Positions 51,450 through 60,496 are shown, numbered from the stretch's first letter. The stretch: DNA of 64,000 nucleotides from an uncultured Collinsella sp. (GCA_902465105.1 CABQLM010000003.1:13895-77894); one strand, 5' to 3'. The notes: generated from the letters alone by a model not told the origin. Numbers and translations are program-made.

Positions 51450-51737
51450 CAATGCGTTGACGGAGAGGGTTTTGCCCGCCGCGTCGCCGGCAAGAGAGGG
51501 AAGGTCATGGGCTGCAAGCCTTCCTGCGGTGGCAAGGGCCAAGCGTTCACTCCCGAGCAGCAACCTCAACGGGCACGCGGCCAGCGGCGGCGAAGCCCCA
51601 GTAGGGAAGCCGTGAGCCTCGCGACAAGGGGCGCAGAGTGGGCACGGCGGGCCAGACATCCGCCGGGTCAAACAAGGTGGTACCGCGGAATTCAACCGTC
51701 CTTGGGCAATGCACATGCCCGAGGGCGGTTTTTTGTT
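51450..51737 (+). ncRNA. T-box leader of pheS
   Basis: The conserved T-box core AGGTGGTACCGCG at 51675-51687 precedes a terminator (51695-51735, ACCGTCCTTGGGCA facing TGCCCGAGGGCGGT, then six T). CCGTCC can pair instead with the T-box side to form the antiterminator. A stem I-like region with GGAAGG/CCTTCC lies near 51508-51524; UUC at 51521-51523 is a candidate Phe specifier but I cannot place the specifier loop with certainty. It would raise pheS expression when tRNA-Phe is uncharged. Confidence 0.88.
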
Positions 51738-51819
51738 ACCGAACCGGGCCGCGTTTTCGCAGCGCCAAGCGGCATCGGTCGCCCCGGTAAGCGAATGCGC
51801 GAGAGACGAAAGGGAAGAC

Positions 51820-52896
51820 ATGAGTCTGATTGATGATCTGGTCAAACTCGAGGAAGAGGCCAAGGAGCTCGTCGCAGGTGCCGACGACGCCGCAAAGCTC
51901 GAGGCCGCGCGCGTTGAGCTGCTCGGCCGCAAGGGCCGCATTACCGGCCTGATGCGCATGATGGGCAAGCTCGCCCCCGAGGATCGTCCCATGATGGGCA
52001 AGCGCGCCAACGAGATGCGCCAGCTGATCGAGGGCATGCTCGACGAGCGCACCACCGAGATGAAGGCTGCCGCCCTCAAGCACGCACTCGAGCATGAGGC
52101 CGTCGACATCACGCTGCCGGGCATCCGTCCGCAGATCGGTCACCAGCACCTGATCAAGCAGATCATCGAGGAGGCCGAGGACATCTTCTGCGGCATCGGC
52201 TACACCGTCGAGTCCGGCCCCATGGTCGACACCTCCTACTACAACTTCACTGCGCTCAATGCTCCCATGGATCATCCGAGCCGCTCGGCCCGCGATACCT
52301 TCTACGTGGTCGACAACAACCCCGGCAGCGTCGCGCATCCCGAGGCTCACGCCCACGGCGAGTCCGATGTGCTGCTGCGCACCCAGACTTCGGGCGTGCA
52401 GATTCACACCATGGAGTCGCAGAAGCCGCCCATTTACATGATCTGCCCAGGCACCGTCTATCGTCCCGACACGGCCGACGCCTGCCACCTGCCGCAGTTC
52501 AACCAGATCGAGGGCCTGGTCGTTGACGAGGGCATCACCTTTGGCGATCTTAAGGGCACGCTCGACTACTTTGTTAAGTGCATGTTTGGCGAGGACCGCA
52601 AGACGCGCTACCGTCCGCACTTCTTCCCCTTCACCGAGCCTTCCTGCGAGGTGGACGTGAGCTGCCACGTCTGCGGCGGCAAGGGCTGCAACTTCTGCAA
52701 GCACAGCGGCTGGATCGAGATCCTGGGCTGCGGCATGGTCGACCCCAACGTCCTGATCAACTGCGGCATCGACCCCGAGAAGTACACCGGCTTCGCCTTT
52801 GGTATTGGTGCCGAGCGCGTCGCAGCCCTGCGCTACGACCTGCCCGACCTCAGAACTCTCATGACAGGCGATATGCGTTTTCTGAATCAGTTCTAG
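51820..52896 (+). CDS. pheS: Phenylalanine-tRNA ligase alpha subunit
   Basis: Class II aminoacyl-tRNA synthetase catalytic subunit (358 aa). An N-terminal coiled coil (1-90) is followed by motif 2 (PVYRPDTADACHLPQFNQIEG) and motif 3 (GFAFGIGAERVAALRYDL), with an inserted Cys pair stretch CHVCGGKGCNFC. ATG 51820 after GAAAGGGA; the in-frame ATG at 51709 lies inside the T-box terminator. Confidence 0.96.
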   Translation: MSLIDDLVKLEEEAKELVAGADDAAKLEAARVELLGRKGRITGLMRMMGKLAPEDRPMMGKRANEMRQLIEGMLDERTTEMKAAALKHALEHEAVDITLPGIRPQIGHQHLIKQIIEEAEDIFCGIGYTVESGPMVDTSYYNFTALNAPMDHPSRSARDTFYVVDNNPGSVAHPEAHAHGESDVLLRTQTSGVQIHTMESQKPPIYMICPGTVYRPDTADACHLPQFNQIEGLVVDEGITFGDLKGTLDYFVKCMFGEDRKTRYRPHFFPFTEPSCEVDVSCHVCGGKGCNFCKHSGWIEILGCGMVDPNVLINCGIDPEKYTGFAFGIGAERVAALRYDLPDLRTLMTGDMRFLNQF

Positions 52897-53010
52897 GCTG
52901 CGGCTTGCCCAAGCACGGCACCTCGGCGCTCATTCGTCGCTTGCGTACCAAAGTACGCGGCGCTCCTCTTTCGGGCCGATCTGCCGCACTTGGACAACCC
53001 TCGCTTTGTA
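52897..53010. repeat. Family A-related element between pheS and pheT
   Basis: CGCTTGCGTACCAAAGTACG and CTCCTCTTTC match the middle of copies 1 and 3. CCAAGCACGGCA at the left faces TGCCGCACTTGG at the right with two mismatches. It separates two genes that are normally adjacent. Confidence 0.6.
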
Positions 53011-53080
53011 AGGAATGTTCACAAAGTTGAAGTTTCCACCTGCATCTCTTCGCAGGCTTTCAGTATGAAAGGAGAGCTAG

Positions 53081-55534
53081 ATGCGTGTTTCTTACGACTG
53101 GCTCAAGACCATGATCGATATTCCGGAGGATCCCAAGACCCTTTCGGACGAATATATCCGTACCGGCACCGAGGTCGAGGCGATCGACACCGTGGGCGAG
53201 TCCTTCGACCACGTGGTGACTGCCAAGGTGCTCACCAAGACCCCGCACCCCGATAGCGACCACATGTATGTGTGCTCGGTCGACGTGGGCGACAAGAACC
53301 TCGACGCCGACGGCAACCCCGTCCCGCTGCAGATCGTCTGCGGCGCGCAGAACTTTGAGGCCGGCGACCACATCGTCACGGCCATGATCGGCGCTGTGCT
53401 TCCCGGCGACGTCAAGATCAAGAAGAGCAAGCTTCGCGGCGTCGTGTCCATGGGCATGAACTGCTCCGCGCGCGAGCTCGGCCTGGGCGGCGACCACTCC
53501 GGCATTATGATCCTGCCCGAGGATACGCCCTGCGGCATGCCGTTTGCCGAGTATGTGGGCTCGAGCGACACCGTGCTCGACTGCGAGATCACGCCCAACC
53601 GCCCCGATTGCCTATCCATGATCGGCATGGCCCGCGAGACCGGCGCCATCTTCGATCGCGATTTCCACGTTGAGCTGCCCGCCATCAAGGCCGAGACCGG
53701 CCGCGCGACCGACGACGAGCTTTCCGTCGAGATTGCCGACGAGGGCCTGTGCGACCGCTATGTCGCCCGCATCGTGCGCAACGTGAAGGTCGGCCCCTCG
53801 CCCGACTGGATGGTCAAGCGCCTTAACGCCCTGGGCGTGCGCCCGCACAACAACATCGTCGACATCACCAACTATGTGATGATGCTCACCGGTCAGCCGC
53901 TGCACGCCTTTGACCTGGACACCTTTGCCGAGCGCGATGGCCACCGTCGCGTGGTGGTTCGCGCCGCCCAGCAGGATGAGAAGTTCACGACGCTCGACGG
54001 CGAGGAGCGCACGCTCGACGCCGGCATGGGCCTTATCACCGACGGCGAGCGTCCCGTGGCGTTGGCCGGCGTTATGGGCGGCATGGATTCCGAGATTGAG
54101 GACGACACCGTCGACGTGATGGTCGAAAGTGCCTGCTTCAACGCCGGTCGCACCTCGCACACCAGCCGCGACCTGTCGCTGATCTCTGACGCCTCCATTC
54201 GCTTTGAGCGCCAGGTCGATGAGACCGGCTGCGTGGATGTGGCCAACGTTACCTGCGCGCTCATCGAGGAGATCGCCGGCGGCGAGGTCGCTCCCGGCTA
54301 CGTCGACGTGTTCCCCGCGCCCAAGACCATCGACAGCATCAAGCTGCGCCTGGCCCGCGTGCATGCCATCTGCGGCGCCGACATCGAGCCCGACTTTATC
54401 GAGCGTTCGCTCACCCGCCTGGGCTGCACCGTCGAGCGCGACGGCGAGGACTTTATGGTCACTCCGCCGAGCTTCCGCCCCGACCTGCCGCGCGAGATCG
54501 ATCTGATTGAGGAGGTCCTGCGCCTGTGGGGCATGGGCCGCGTGACGGCGACCATCCCGGCCGCCAAGAACCACATCGGCGGTCTGACCCGCGAGCAGAA
54601 GCTCACCCGCAAGGTCGGCGAGATCCTGCGCGCCTGCGGCCTCAACGAGACCACGACCTTTGGCTTTGCCGCCCCGGGCGACCTGGAGAAGATCGGCATG
54701 TCCACCGAGGGCCGCGGCTGCCCCGTGGTGCTCATGAATCCGCTGGTGGCCGAGCAGACCGAGATGCGTCGCTCGCTGCTGCCGGGCCTGCTGCAATCCG
54801 TGGCCTATAACGAGGCCCACGGCACGCCCAACGTGCACCTGTACGAGGTCGGCAGCCTGTTCCACGGCCGCGAGAATGCCAGCCTGCCCAAGGAGACCAA
54901 GTCCGTGGCGGGCGTGCTCTCGGGCCAGTGGAGCGAGCAGTCTTGGAGCATGAAGTACCGCAAGCTGCGTTTCTTCTTTGGCAAGGGCATTGTCGAGGAG
55001 CTGCTCGCCCAGCTGCGTATCGAGAAGGTCCGCTTCCGTCCCGCCGAGGGCGAGGGCTATGCCTTCTTGCAGCCGGGTCGCGCCGCCGAGGTTCTGTCCG
55101 GCGGTACCGTGCTGGGCTGGGTCGGCGAGATCCACCCCGAGGCGCGCGAGGCGATGGGCATCGATGAGGTCGTCGTTGCCTTTGAGCTCGACCTGGACAA
55201 GCTGATCAAGGGCGCCCGCAATCAGGAGAACTACCGCGAGTTCTCGCAGTACCCTGCCGTTGAGCACGACCTTGCTATCGTAGTCGACAACACTGTGACC
55301 TGCGAGGATCTTGAGCGCCGTATTACCAGTGCCGGCGGCAAGCTGCTCGAGGGCGTGCGCCTGTTCGACGTCTACCGCGATCCCATCCGCATCGGAGCAG
55401 GCAAAAAGTCCATGGCCTTTGCGCTTACGTATCGCTCCGACGACCACACGCTCACCAGCGAAGAGGTCGAGAAGGCGCACCAGAAGATCGTCACCAAGGT
55501 GTGCAAGGGCGTAAACGGCGAGGTCCGCGGCTAG
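53081..55534 (+). CDS. pheT: Phenylalanine-tRNA ligase beta subunit
   Basis: 817-aa editing and tRNA-binding subunit. N-terminal VSYDWLKTMIDIP, tRNA-binding OB domain (about 40-150), B3/B4 editing region, B5 domain (about 405-475), a degenerate catalytic core and the C-terminal anticodon-binding domain (FDVYRDP near 770). Full length. 184 bp separate it from pheS; no independent promoter was recognised, so the pheS transcript must read through a hairpin element. Confidence 0.96.
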   Translation: MRVSYDWLKTMIDIPEDPKTLSDEYIRTGTEVEAIDTVGESFDHVVTAKVLTKTPHPDSDHMYVCSVDVGDKNLDADGNPVPLQIVCGAQNFEAGDHIVTAMIGAVLPGDVKIKKSKLRGVVSMGMNCSARELGLGGDHSGIMILPEDTPCGMPFAEYVGSSDTVLDCEITPNRPDCLSMIGMARETGAIFDRDFHVELPAIKAETGRATDDELSVEIADEGLCDRYVARIVRNVKVGPSPDWMVKRLNALGVRPHNNIVDITNYVMMLTGQPLHAFDLDTFAERDGHRRVVVRAAQQDEKFTTLDGEERTLDAGMGLITDGERPVALAGVMGGMDSEIEDDTVDVMVESACFNAGRTSHTSRDLSLISDASIRFERQVDETGCVDVANVTCALIEEIAGGEVAPGYVDVFPAPKTIDSIKLRLARVHAICGADIEPDFIERSLTRLGCTVERDGEDFMVTPPSFRPDLPREIDLIEEVLRLWGMGRVTATIPAAKNHIGGLTREQKLTRKVGEILRACGLNETTTFGFAAPGDLEKIGMSTEGRGCPVVLMNPLVAEQTEMRRSLLPGLLQSVAYNEAHGTPNVHLYEVGSLFHGRENASLPKETKSVAGVLSGQWSEQSWSMKYRKLRFFFGKGIVEELLAQLRIEKVRFRPAEGEGYAFLQPGRAAEVLSGGTVLGWVGEIHPEAREAMGIDEVVVAFELDLDKLIKGARNQENYREFSQYPAVEHDLAIVVDNTVTCEDLERRITSAGGKLLEGVRLFDVYRDPIRIGAGKKSMAFALTYRSDDHTLTSEEVEKAHQKIVTKVCKGVNGEVRG

Positions 55535-55641
55535 GTTCTACGCTGGGGTATGGGTCAGCGGTGGCTGCCGCCGAGTCCTACGTGACCGCTATGCTCGGTA
55601 TAAGGCACCGTTGAGTCTGCATATATGACACGCGCATTACA

Positions 55642-55676
55642 TAACGGCGTGCTGCTTTGTCGGCAGCGCGCCGTTT
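55642..55676 (+). terminator. Terminator after pheT
   Basis: AACGGCGTGCTGC/GCAGCGCGCCGTTTT. Confidence 0.8.
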
Positions 55677-55723
55677 TGCTATGATAGCCCGCGGCGTGTT
55701 ACGAATCTGACAATACGTAACAC
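55657..55723 (+). promoter_or_regulatory. Promoter and NikR-like operator of cbiMQO
   Basis: TTGTCG (55657-55662), 17-bp spacer, TATGAT (55680-55685), then the palindrome GTGTTAC (55696-55702)-N14-GTAACAC (55717-55723). This arrangement matches the GTGTTAC-N13/14-GTAACAC site I recall for NikR in Desulfovibrio. An operator just downstream of the promoter would give repression by nickel. Confidence 0.6.
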
Positions 55724-55780
55724 TGGCAAGGTGATTTAAGCGGCGTTGCAATTCCGTGCGCCGATAACCGGGAGGCGTAT

Positions 55781-56866
55781 ATGCACATTCCAGACAACTA
55801 CCTGTCCCCGCAGACCGATGCCGTCATGGCGGTGGCGATGGTGCCCGTATGGGTTCACTGCATCAAAAAGGTGCGCGCCACGCTCGATCGCGAGCATATG
55901 GCGTTCCTGGGCATCTGCGCCGCATTCTCCTTCTTGCTCATGATGTTCAACGTGCCGCTGCCCGGCGGCACCACAGGTCACGCCGTCGGCGGCGCGCTCA
56001 TCGCGCTGCTGCTGGGCCCCGAGGCCGCGGCTATCGCTGTCTCGGTCGCGCTGGCGCTGCAGGCGCTGCTATTTGGCGACGGCGGCGTTCTGTCGTTTGG
56101 CGCCAACTGCTTTAACATGGCCTTTGTGCTGCCGTTTGTCGCTGCTATCGTGTTTCGTGCGCTCAACAGCCGTCTGCACGACAAGAGCTGGGGCACCTCG
56201 GTTTCTGCCATCGTGAGCGGCTGGGTCGGCCTGTGCCTAGCGGCCCTGTGCGCGGCAATCGAGTTTGGTATTCAGCCGATGCTCTTTACCAACGCTTCGG
56301 GCGCGCCGCTGTACTGCCCCTTCCCGCTGTCCGTGGCTATTCCGGCCATGTTGATCCCGCATATGCTGGTTGCCGGCGTGATCGAGGGCGTGGCGACGGC
56401 TGCCATCTACGGTTTCATTAAGAAGACGGCGCCGAGCATTATAGTCGGGCCCGAGGCCGTCGATGGCCAGCTTGCTGCCGAGGGCGCTGCTGCCAAGAAG
56501 ACCTCGCTGGTCCCCACGCTCATTTTGGTCGCCGTGCTCGTGGTGGCCACGCCGCTGGGCTTGCTTGCCACCGGTGACGCCTGGGGTGAGTGGGACGCCG
56601 AGGGCGCCGCGACCGCCGTTCAGGAGGCTGGCGACGACAGCCTGCAAGCTTCGGTCGGCCTCGATACCCCGACCTTTGCCGACGCGCTGCCCACGGGTGA
56701 TTACCTGCAGGCCTATTCCGAGGAGCAGGGTCTTGGCTTTGCCGGTCAGGCTGCCATGTATATCCTGTCCGGCGTGATTGGCGTGGCGGTGCTCACCATC
56801 GCATTCCGTCTGATCTCGCTGACGGTCAAGGAAAGCGGTGCTCATGGCAATAGCCGAGCTGCCTAG
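55781..56866 (+). CDS. cbiM: ECF nickel/cobalt transporter substrate-binding protein CbiM fused to a PDGLE-type domain
   Basis: 361 aa. N-terminal MHIPDNYLSP supplies the amino-terminal/His2 metal site. Six membrane helices of CbiM cover about 1-215, with GGTTGHAVGG and GANCFNMAF. After a linker rich in Ala/Lys, residues 240-350 form a second membrane part (two helices) equivalent to the CbiN/NikN or PDGLE accessory. Operon with cbiQ and cbiO. The NikR-like palindrome upstream favours nickel over cobalt. Confidence 0.9.
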   Translation: MHIPDNYLSPQTDAVMAVAMVPVWVHCIKKVRATLDREHMAFLGICAAFSFLLMMFNVPLPGGTTGHAVGGALIALLLGPEAAAIAVSVALALQALLFGDGGVLSFGANCFNMAFVLPFVAAIVFRALNSRLHDKSWGTSVSAIVSGWVGLCLAALCAAIEFGIQPMLFTNASGAPLYCPFPLSVAIPAMLIPHMLVAGVIEGVATAAIYGFIKKTAPSIIVGPEAVDGQLAAEGAAAKKTSLVPTLILVAVLVVATPLGLLATGDAWGEWDAEGAATAVQEAGDDSLQASVGLDTPTFADALPTGDYLQAYSEEQGLGFAGQAAMYILSGVIGVAVLTIAFRLISLTVKESGAHGNSRAA

Positions 56867-57680
56867 CTGGCTTGCGGTCGAGGAGCGATACGAGCCCGCG
56901 GGGGCTCGTCATCGCGTGATGCAAAAGAATGTCCTGCACCTGGCGAGCCTGCTTGAGCGGGTCCGCCTGGGCGGTGGCGCACACAAGGGCGGGTCGATGA
57001 TCGACCGCGCCCTTTCTTCCGTTTCGGCGCCGGTGCGCCTGGTGGGGATGTTCGTTTGCGTCCTGTGCGTATGTCTGACGCAGAGCCCGCTGTACTTGAT
57101 GTTGATGGCGGCGGTCGCGTTGGTGCTGGTCACGGTGCGCCCTGCACGCGGGCTGCGCGCGACCTTTGTACCGGCGCTTGGCGCCACTGGACTCGCGGTG
57201 GTTCTGGCACTGCCTGCCCTGCTGCTGGACGCTTCTGCTGCGGGCGCCATGCTCAAGATCGCGCTCAAGACGTTTATTAATGTGTCGCTGGTGCTGGGTG
57301 TTTCGTGGACCCTTACGTGGAGCCGCATGTCGGCGGCGCTCAAGATGCTACATCTACCCGACGAAGTTATCTTTACGTTTGATATGGCGCTCAAGCACAT
57401 CGAGGTGCTGGGTCGCACGGCGCACGATCTGTGCGAATCGGTCATGCTGCGCAGCGTGGGTCGTGCGCCTGAGGGATTTTCGCGTACCGATTCGATCGCG
57501 GGTATCATGGGCATGACCTTTATCAAGGCGATGGAATGCAGCCGCGCGATGGACGAGGCTATGCTTTGCCGCGGCTTTGCCGGTGCGTATCCGGCGCCCG
57601 CGCACGCCGGGTTTGGCTGGCGCGATGCGGTCTATGCGGCCGGCGTGGCGCTGCTGGCAGTGTTGTGCGCCGTGCTGTAG
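56844..57680 (+). CDS. cbiQ: ECF transporter transmembrane component CbiQ
   Basis: 278 aa, scaffold coupling CbiM to the ATPases. Four to five membrane helices; the coupling region includes LHLPDEVIFTFDMALKHIEV and the SRAMDEAMLCRGFAG motif (Ala-Arg-Gly box variant). It starts 23 bp before the cbiM stop in another frame, so translation is coupled. ATG 56844 with AGGAAAG upstream; GTG 56838 possible. Confidence 0.88.
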   Translation: MAIAELPSWLAVEERYEPAGARHRVMQKNVLHLASLLERVRLGGGAHKGGSMIDRALSSVSAPVRLVGMFVCVLCVCLTQSPLYLMLMAAVALVLVTVRPARGLRATFVPALGATGLAVVLALPALLLDASAAGAMLKIALKTFINVSLVLGVSWTLTWSRMSAALKMLHLPDEVIFTFDMALKHIEVLGRTAHDLCESVMLRSVGRAPEGFSRTDSIAGIMGMTFIKAMECSRAMDEAMLCRGFAGAYPAPAHAGFGWRDAVYAAGVALLAVLCAVL

Positions 57681-57702
57681 GCGCTGCTGGTTTCGACTGG
57701 GG

Positions 57703-58497
57703 ATGCAAATGGGGAAGGGCGACGTTTTGACGATCGATATGAATAGTGCGGCGGGCACGAACGGTGCGGGCGGCGCCGGGGTCGCGCCGCTCATCGAGCT
57801 GCGCGACGTAGTGTTTTCCTATGCGGGGCATACGGTTGTCGATGGTGTGTCGCTGCAGGTCGATCGTGGTGAACTCGTTGCCCTGCTCGGTCCCAACGGC
57901 TGCGGTAAGACGACGATTATGCGCCTTATTAACGGCCTTGAACTCGCGGACGCAGGGGCATACCTGTTTGACGGGCACGTGATCGATGCGGTGTTTCTAA
58001 AGGATTCCGCGGCCGCTCAGCGTTTTCATCAGCGCGTAGGTTTTGTGTTTCAAAATGCCGATGCTCAGCTGTTCTGCGCTACGGTGGGCGAGGAAGTTGC
58101 TTTTGGTCCCGCGCAGATGGGGCTGCCAGCAGACGAGCTCGAGCGCCGCGTGCGCGATGCCATGGGGCTATTTCAGGTTGCCGACCTGGTCGACGCCTCT
58201 CCCTATCAGCTCTCGGGCGGGCAAAAGAAGCGCGTTGCGCTGGCTGCGGTGGTGTCGATGAACCCAGATATCTTGGTCCTCGACGAGCCTACCAATGGGC
58301 TCGACGAGGATTCATGCGACATCGTGGTCAACTTCTTGCTGGCCTACGTCGCGGCGGGTAAGACGGTCTTGATGAGCACGCATCACCAGGATTTGGTGCG
58401 CCGCCTGGGGGCCCGTGCAATCTATATCGATCGATATCACCATGTGGTCGAGGCGCCTTCGCCGTCGTATGGAACCGAAAGCGGTGCTACGGACTAG
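57703..58497 (+). CDS. cbiO: ECF transporter ATPase CbiO
   Basis: 264 aa. Walker A GPNGCGKTT, Q-loop in FVFQNADAQLF, signature LSGGQKKR, Walker B ILVLDEPTNGLD and switch STHHQD. The first 25 residues are a variable Gly/Ala extension, and the true start may be ATG 57703, 57709 or 57739. Only one ATPase gene is present, so it would act as a homodimer. Confidence 0.9.
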   Translation: MQMGKGDVLTIDMNSAAGTNGAGGAGVAPLIELRDVVFSYAGHTVVDGVSLQVDRGELVALLGPNGCGKTTIMRLINGLELADAGAYLFDGHVIDAVFLKDSAAAQRFHQRVGFVFQNADAQLFCATVGEEVAFGPAQMGLPADELERRVRDAMGLFQVADLVDASPYQLSGGQKKRVALAAVVSMNPDILVLDEPTNGLDEDSCDIVVNFLLAYVAAGKTVLMSTHHQDLVRRLGARAIYIDRYHHVVEAPSPSYGTESGATD

Positions 58498-58577
58498 TTG
58501 CTGCGTAGAGCGTGCGTAGCCGCCCGCGCGGCTTTGCCGTGATGGTATAGTTATCCAGGTTTTTTATGGGGGTGGCT

Positions 58578-59426
58578 ATGCCAAGCTGGAACATTCATAT
58601 CGCTCAGACGGAGCGTTTGCTGGAGCGCACCGGTGCGCTTGCCAATAGCGTGCGCGACCGCAATGCCTTTTTGTTTGGCTGCGTGGTTCCGGATATTTTC
58701 GTGGGCTATATGGTCCCTGGCATCGCCGATCCCATCCCGTACCGCATTACGCACTTTGCCAAGCCCGAGCCTATCCCTAAGCCGCGTGAGCACGAGTTCT
58801 GGGATACCTATGTGGCGCCGCTGCTTAAAGGCGCACCCGCGGGCGAACCCGCCGAGGCCACCTCGATTGTCGAGGAGCGCGAGCGACTGAATCGCGTGCA
58901 CTATCCCCAGCGCTACAGGGATGCTGAGCCGGTTGTCGGTCCCGGCGCTCGTGAGTTCTCGCTTGCGTCCGAGGACGTGGCGCAGTCGTTGCTCGATTTG
59001 ACGCTGGGCGTCTGGTCGCATCTGGTGGCCGACACGGTATGGAACACGCGTGTGAACCAGTACCTGGAGGCGCACGGCGGCAAGCCGTGTGAGGAGTTCC
59101 GCATTAAAAAGCAAGGCGACTTTGACTGGTTTGGCAAGACGCTGGGCATTGTTTCCATCCCGCGCGCGACCGATCGCCTGTATACTGCGGCGACGCGTTT
59201 TGGGCAGTATCCCATTTATAAGGAGTATGTGCTCAAGACCATCGGCGTTATGCACGAGATCGTGCGCGAAAACCCCGGGGAGCCCGACCATCCGCCATAC
59301 CGCCTGCTGACCGAGGAGTTCTTCGACGCGACGTTTACCGAGGTCATCGAACTGACCGAGGCGGGTTTTGCCACCCGCGTCGAATCGCCCGATATGCCTG
59401 CGCTGCCCCTGATTACTAGCTGCTAG
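58578..59426 (+). CDS. Zinc-dependent phospholipase C-like protein
   Basis: 282 aa, begins MPSWNIHIAQTERLLER with the His-rich N-terminal helix seen in Zn_dep_PLPC (PF00882) proteins. Further possible metal ligands are in GCVVPDIFVGY, HFAKPEP, and LGVWSHLVADTVWNTR. No signal peptide, so it is probably cytoplasmic and the lipase role is unproven. Start 58578 after GGGGGTGG. Its stop overlaps by 4 bp the convergent nuclease-like gene. Confidence 0.7.
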   Translation: MPSWNIHIAQTERLLERTGALANSVRDRNAFLFGCVVPDIFVGYMVPGIADPIPYRITHFAKPEPIPKPREHEFWDTYVAPLLKGAPAGEPAEATSIVEERERLNRVHYPQRYRDAEPVVGPGAREFSLASEDVAQSLLDLTLGVWSHLVADTVWNTRVNQYLEAHGGKPCEEFRIKKQGDFDWFGKTLGIVSIPRATDRLYTAATRFGQYPIYKEYVLKTIGVMHEIVRENPGEPDHPPYRLLTEEFFDATFTEVIELTEAGFATRVESPDMPALPLITSC

Positions 59427-60496
59427 TTGACCGGCATGACAGTGAACAGCCCATTCCAATCGACAAGTAGCTCATGCCGCAGTGTATCTTCGGCGGTGCG
59501 CTCCTGTTTGGTCTTTGGGGTATAGGGAAGCCCGGCCTTTTTATGGATAAGCTCGGCTATGCGGTCGAAGCTCTTCTTGTCCTTGATCTGGTCGTAGGTA
59601 ATTTGGATAACGTCGTAGCCCATGCTCGTGAGCGCGGTAGTGCGCTCGGCATCGGAGAGACTTGCGGCTTCGCTGTCATGGGCGGAGCGGCCTTGGCATT
59701 CTAGAATGACGCCCATGCTGTCGGTGCTGCTCTCGATAAGGATGTCGGCGTAGCAACAGGTTTTGTCATACAGCGATCGCGCGCCCTCGCTGAGCGGGAT
59801 GCGCACATTGTTGGCGATATTGATGCCCAGGCCGCCCTCGTCACGGGGGAGCGAGACGAGTATGGACGTTTGGACTTCGAAAGGTGAGGCGGTCTGCCCC
59901 GTCATGCGTTCTGCGGCCCAACGGAGTTGTTTGACGCCGCGCAGGCCTGCGGCCTGCTTGGCGAACGCGGCGATATCCGCTGCGGTAAGAAGCGGCGTGC
60001 GCTTCCACAAATTGGTGTCATTGCCCGTGGTGTCGACAACGCGCTCCCAACCACAGTCGGGTGGGATGAGTTTAAGGGATATTGCCTCATCGAGCTGCTG
60101 TTGCGCGCGTTTGCAAGGCATGAACACCGCGAAGGAGCTGCACATTTCGTAGCATGCCATGAGCAGCTGAGTGGGGGAGACCTGCGTAGCAAGATTGAGC
60201 AACGTGAACTCTGGCGATGTGATATCAAAGCCATGTTCAGTTTGCCTAAACGACCCCGGAGGCGGTTCTTGAGTCAGCAGACGGCTATGAAATAGCTTTC
60301 CGTTCGCGCGCTGTTTTCTTTCGCTCACGAATCTCCAAACTGGTGTGCCGAGCAAGTCTTTAAATACTGGCTGTTTTGAGTAATGCACCAAGCGATGGTC
60401 ATGGTCAGGCGGCAGGATTGCCGGATAGAGTCCCAGTATCTGGGGCGGGATGCGATAGTACTGAAAAGCCGTGGGTCCGCAGGCAAGAAATGACAT
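59423..60496 (-). CDS. Putative PD-(D/E)XK nuclease-like protein, paralogue of 45125
   Basis: 357 aa. The N-terminal half (CGPTAFQYYRIP, SPEFTLLNLATQ, MACYEMCSSFAV) resembles the SPE-type regulatory half seen in AbiEi/DUF559 proteins. From residue 266 ECQGRSAHDSEAASLSDAER then MGYDVIQITYDQIKD gives the E-x-Q, DxxR and TxDQ pattern shared with 45125-46228, typical of VSR/DUF559-like endonuclease folds, with Asp in CYADILIES preceding it. Function unknown; possibly stand-alone defence or a toxin-antitoxin relic. Confidence 0.55.
   Translation of the reverse strand: MSFLACGPTAFQYYRIPPQILGLYPAILPPDHDHRLVHYSKQPVFKDLLGTPVWRFVSERKQRANGKLFHSRLLTQEPPPGSFRQTEHGFDITSPEFTLLNLATQVSPTQLLMACYEMCSSFAVFMPCKRAQQQLDEAISLKLIPPDCGWERVVDTTGNDTNLWKRTPLLTAADIAAFAKQAAGLRGVKQLRWAAERMTGQTASPFEVQTSILVSLPRDEGGLGINIANNVRIPLSEGARSLYDKTCCYADILIESSTDSMGVILECQGRSAHDSEAASLSDAERTTALTSMGYDVIQITYDQIKDKKSFDRIAELIHKKAGLPYTPKTKQERTAEDTLRHELLVDWNGLFTVMPVN

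Noticed and set aside
55535-55780. Cobalamin riboswitch upstream of cbiM
   Set aside because: No B12-box (GCCACTG) or matching helices; a NikR-like palindrome is a better explanation.
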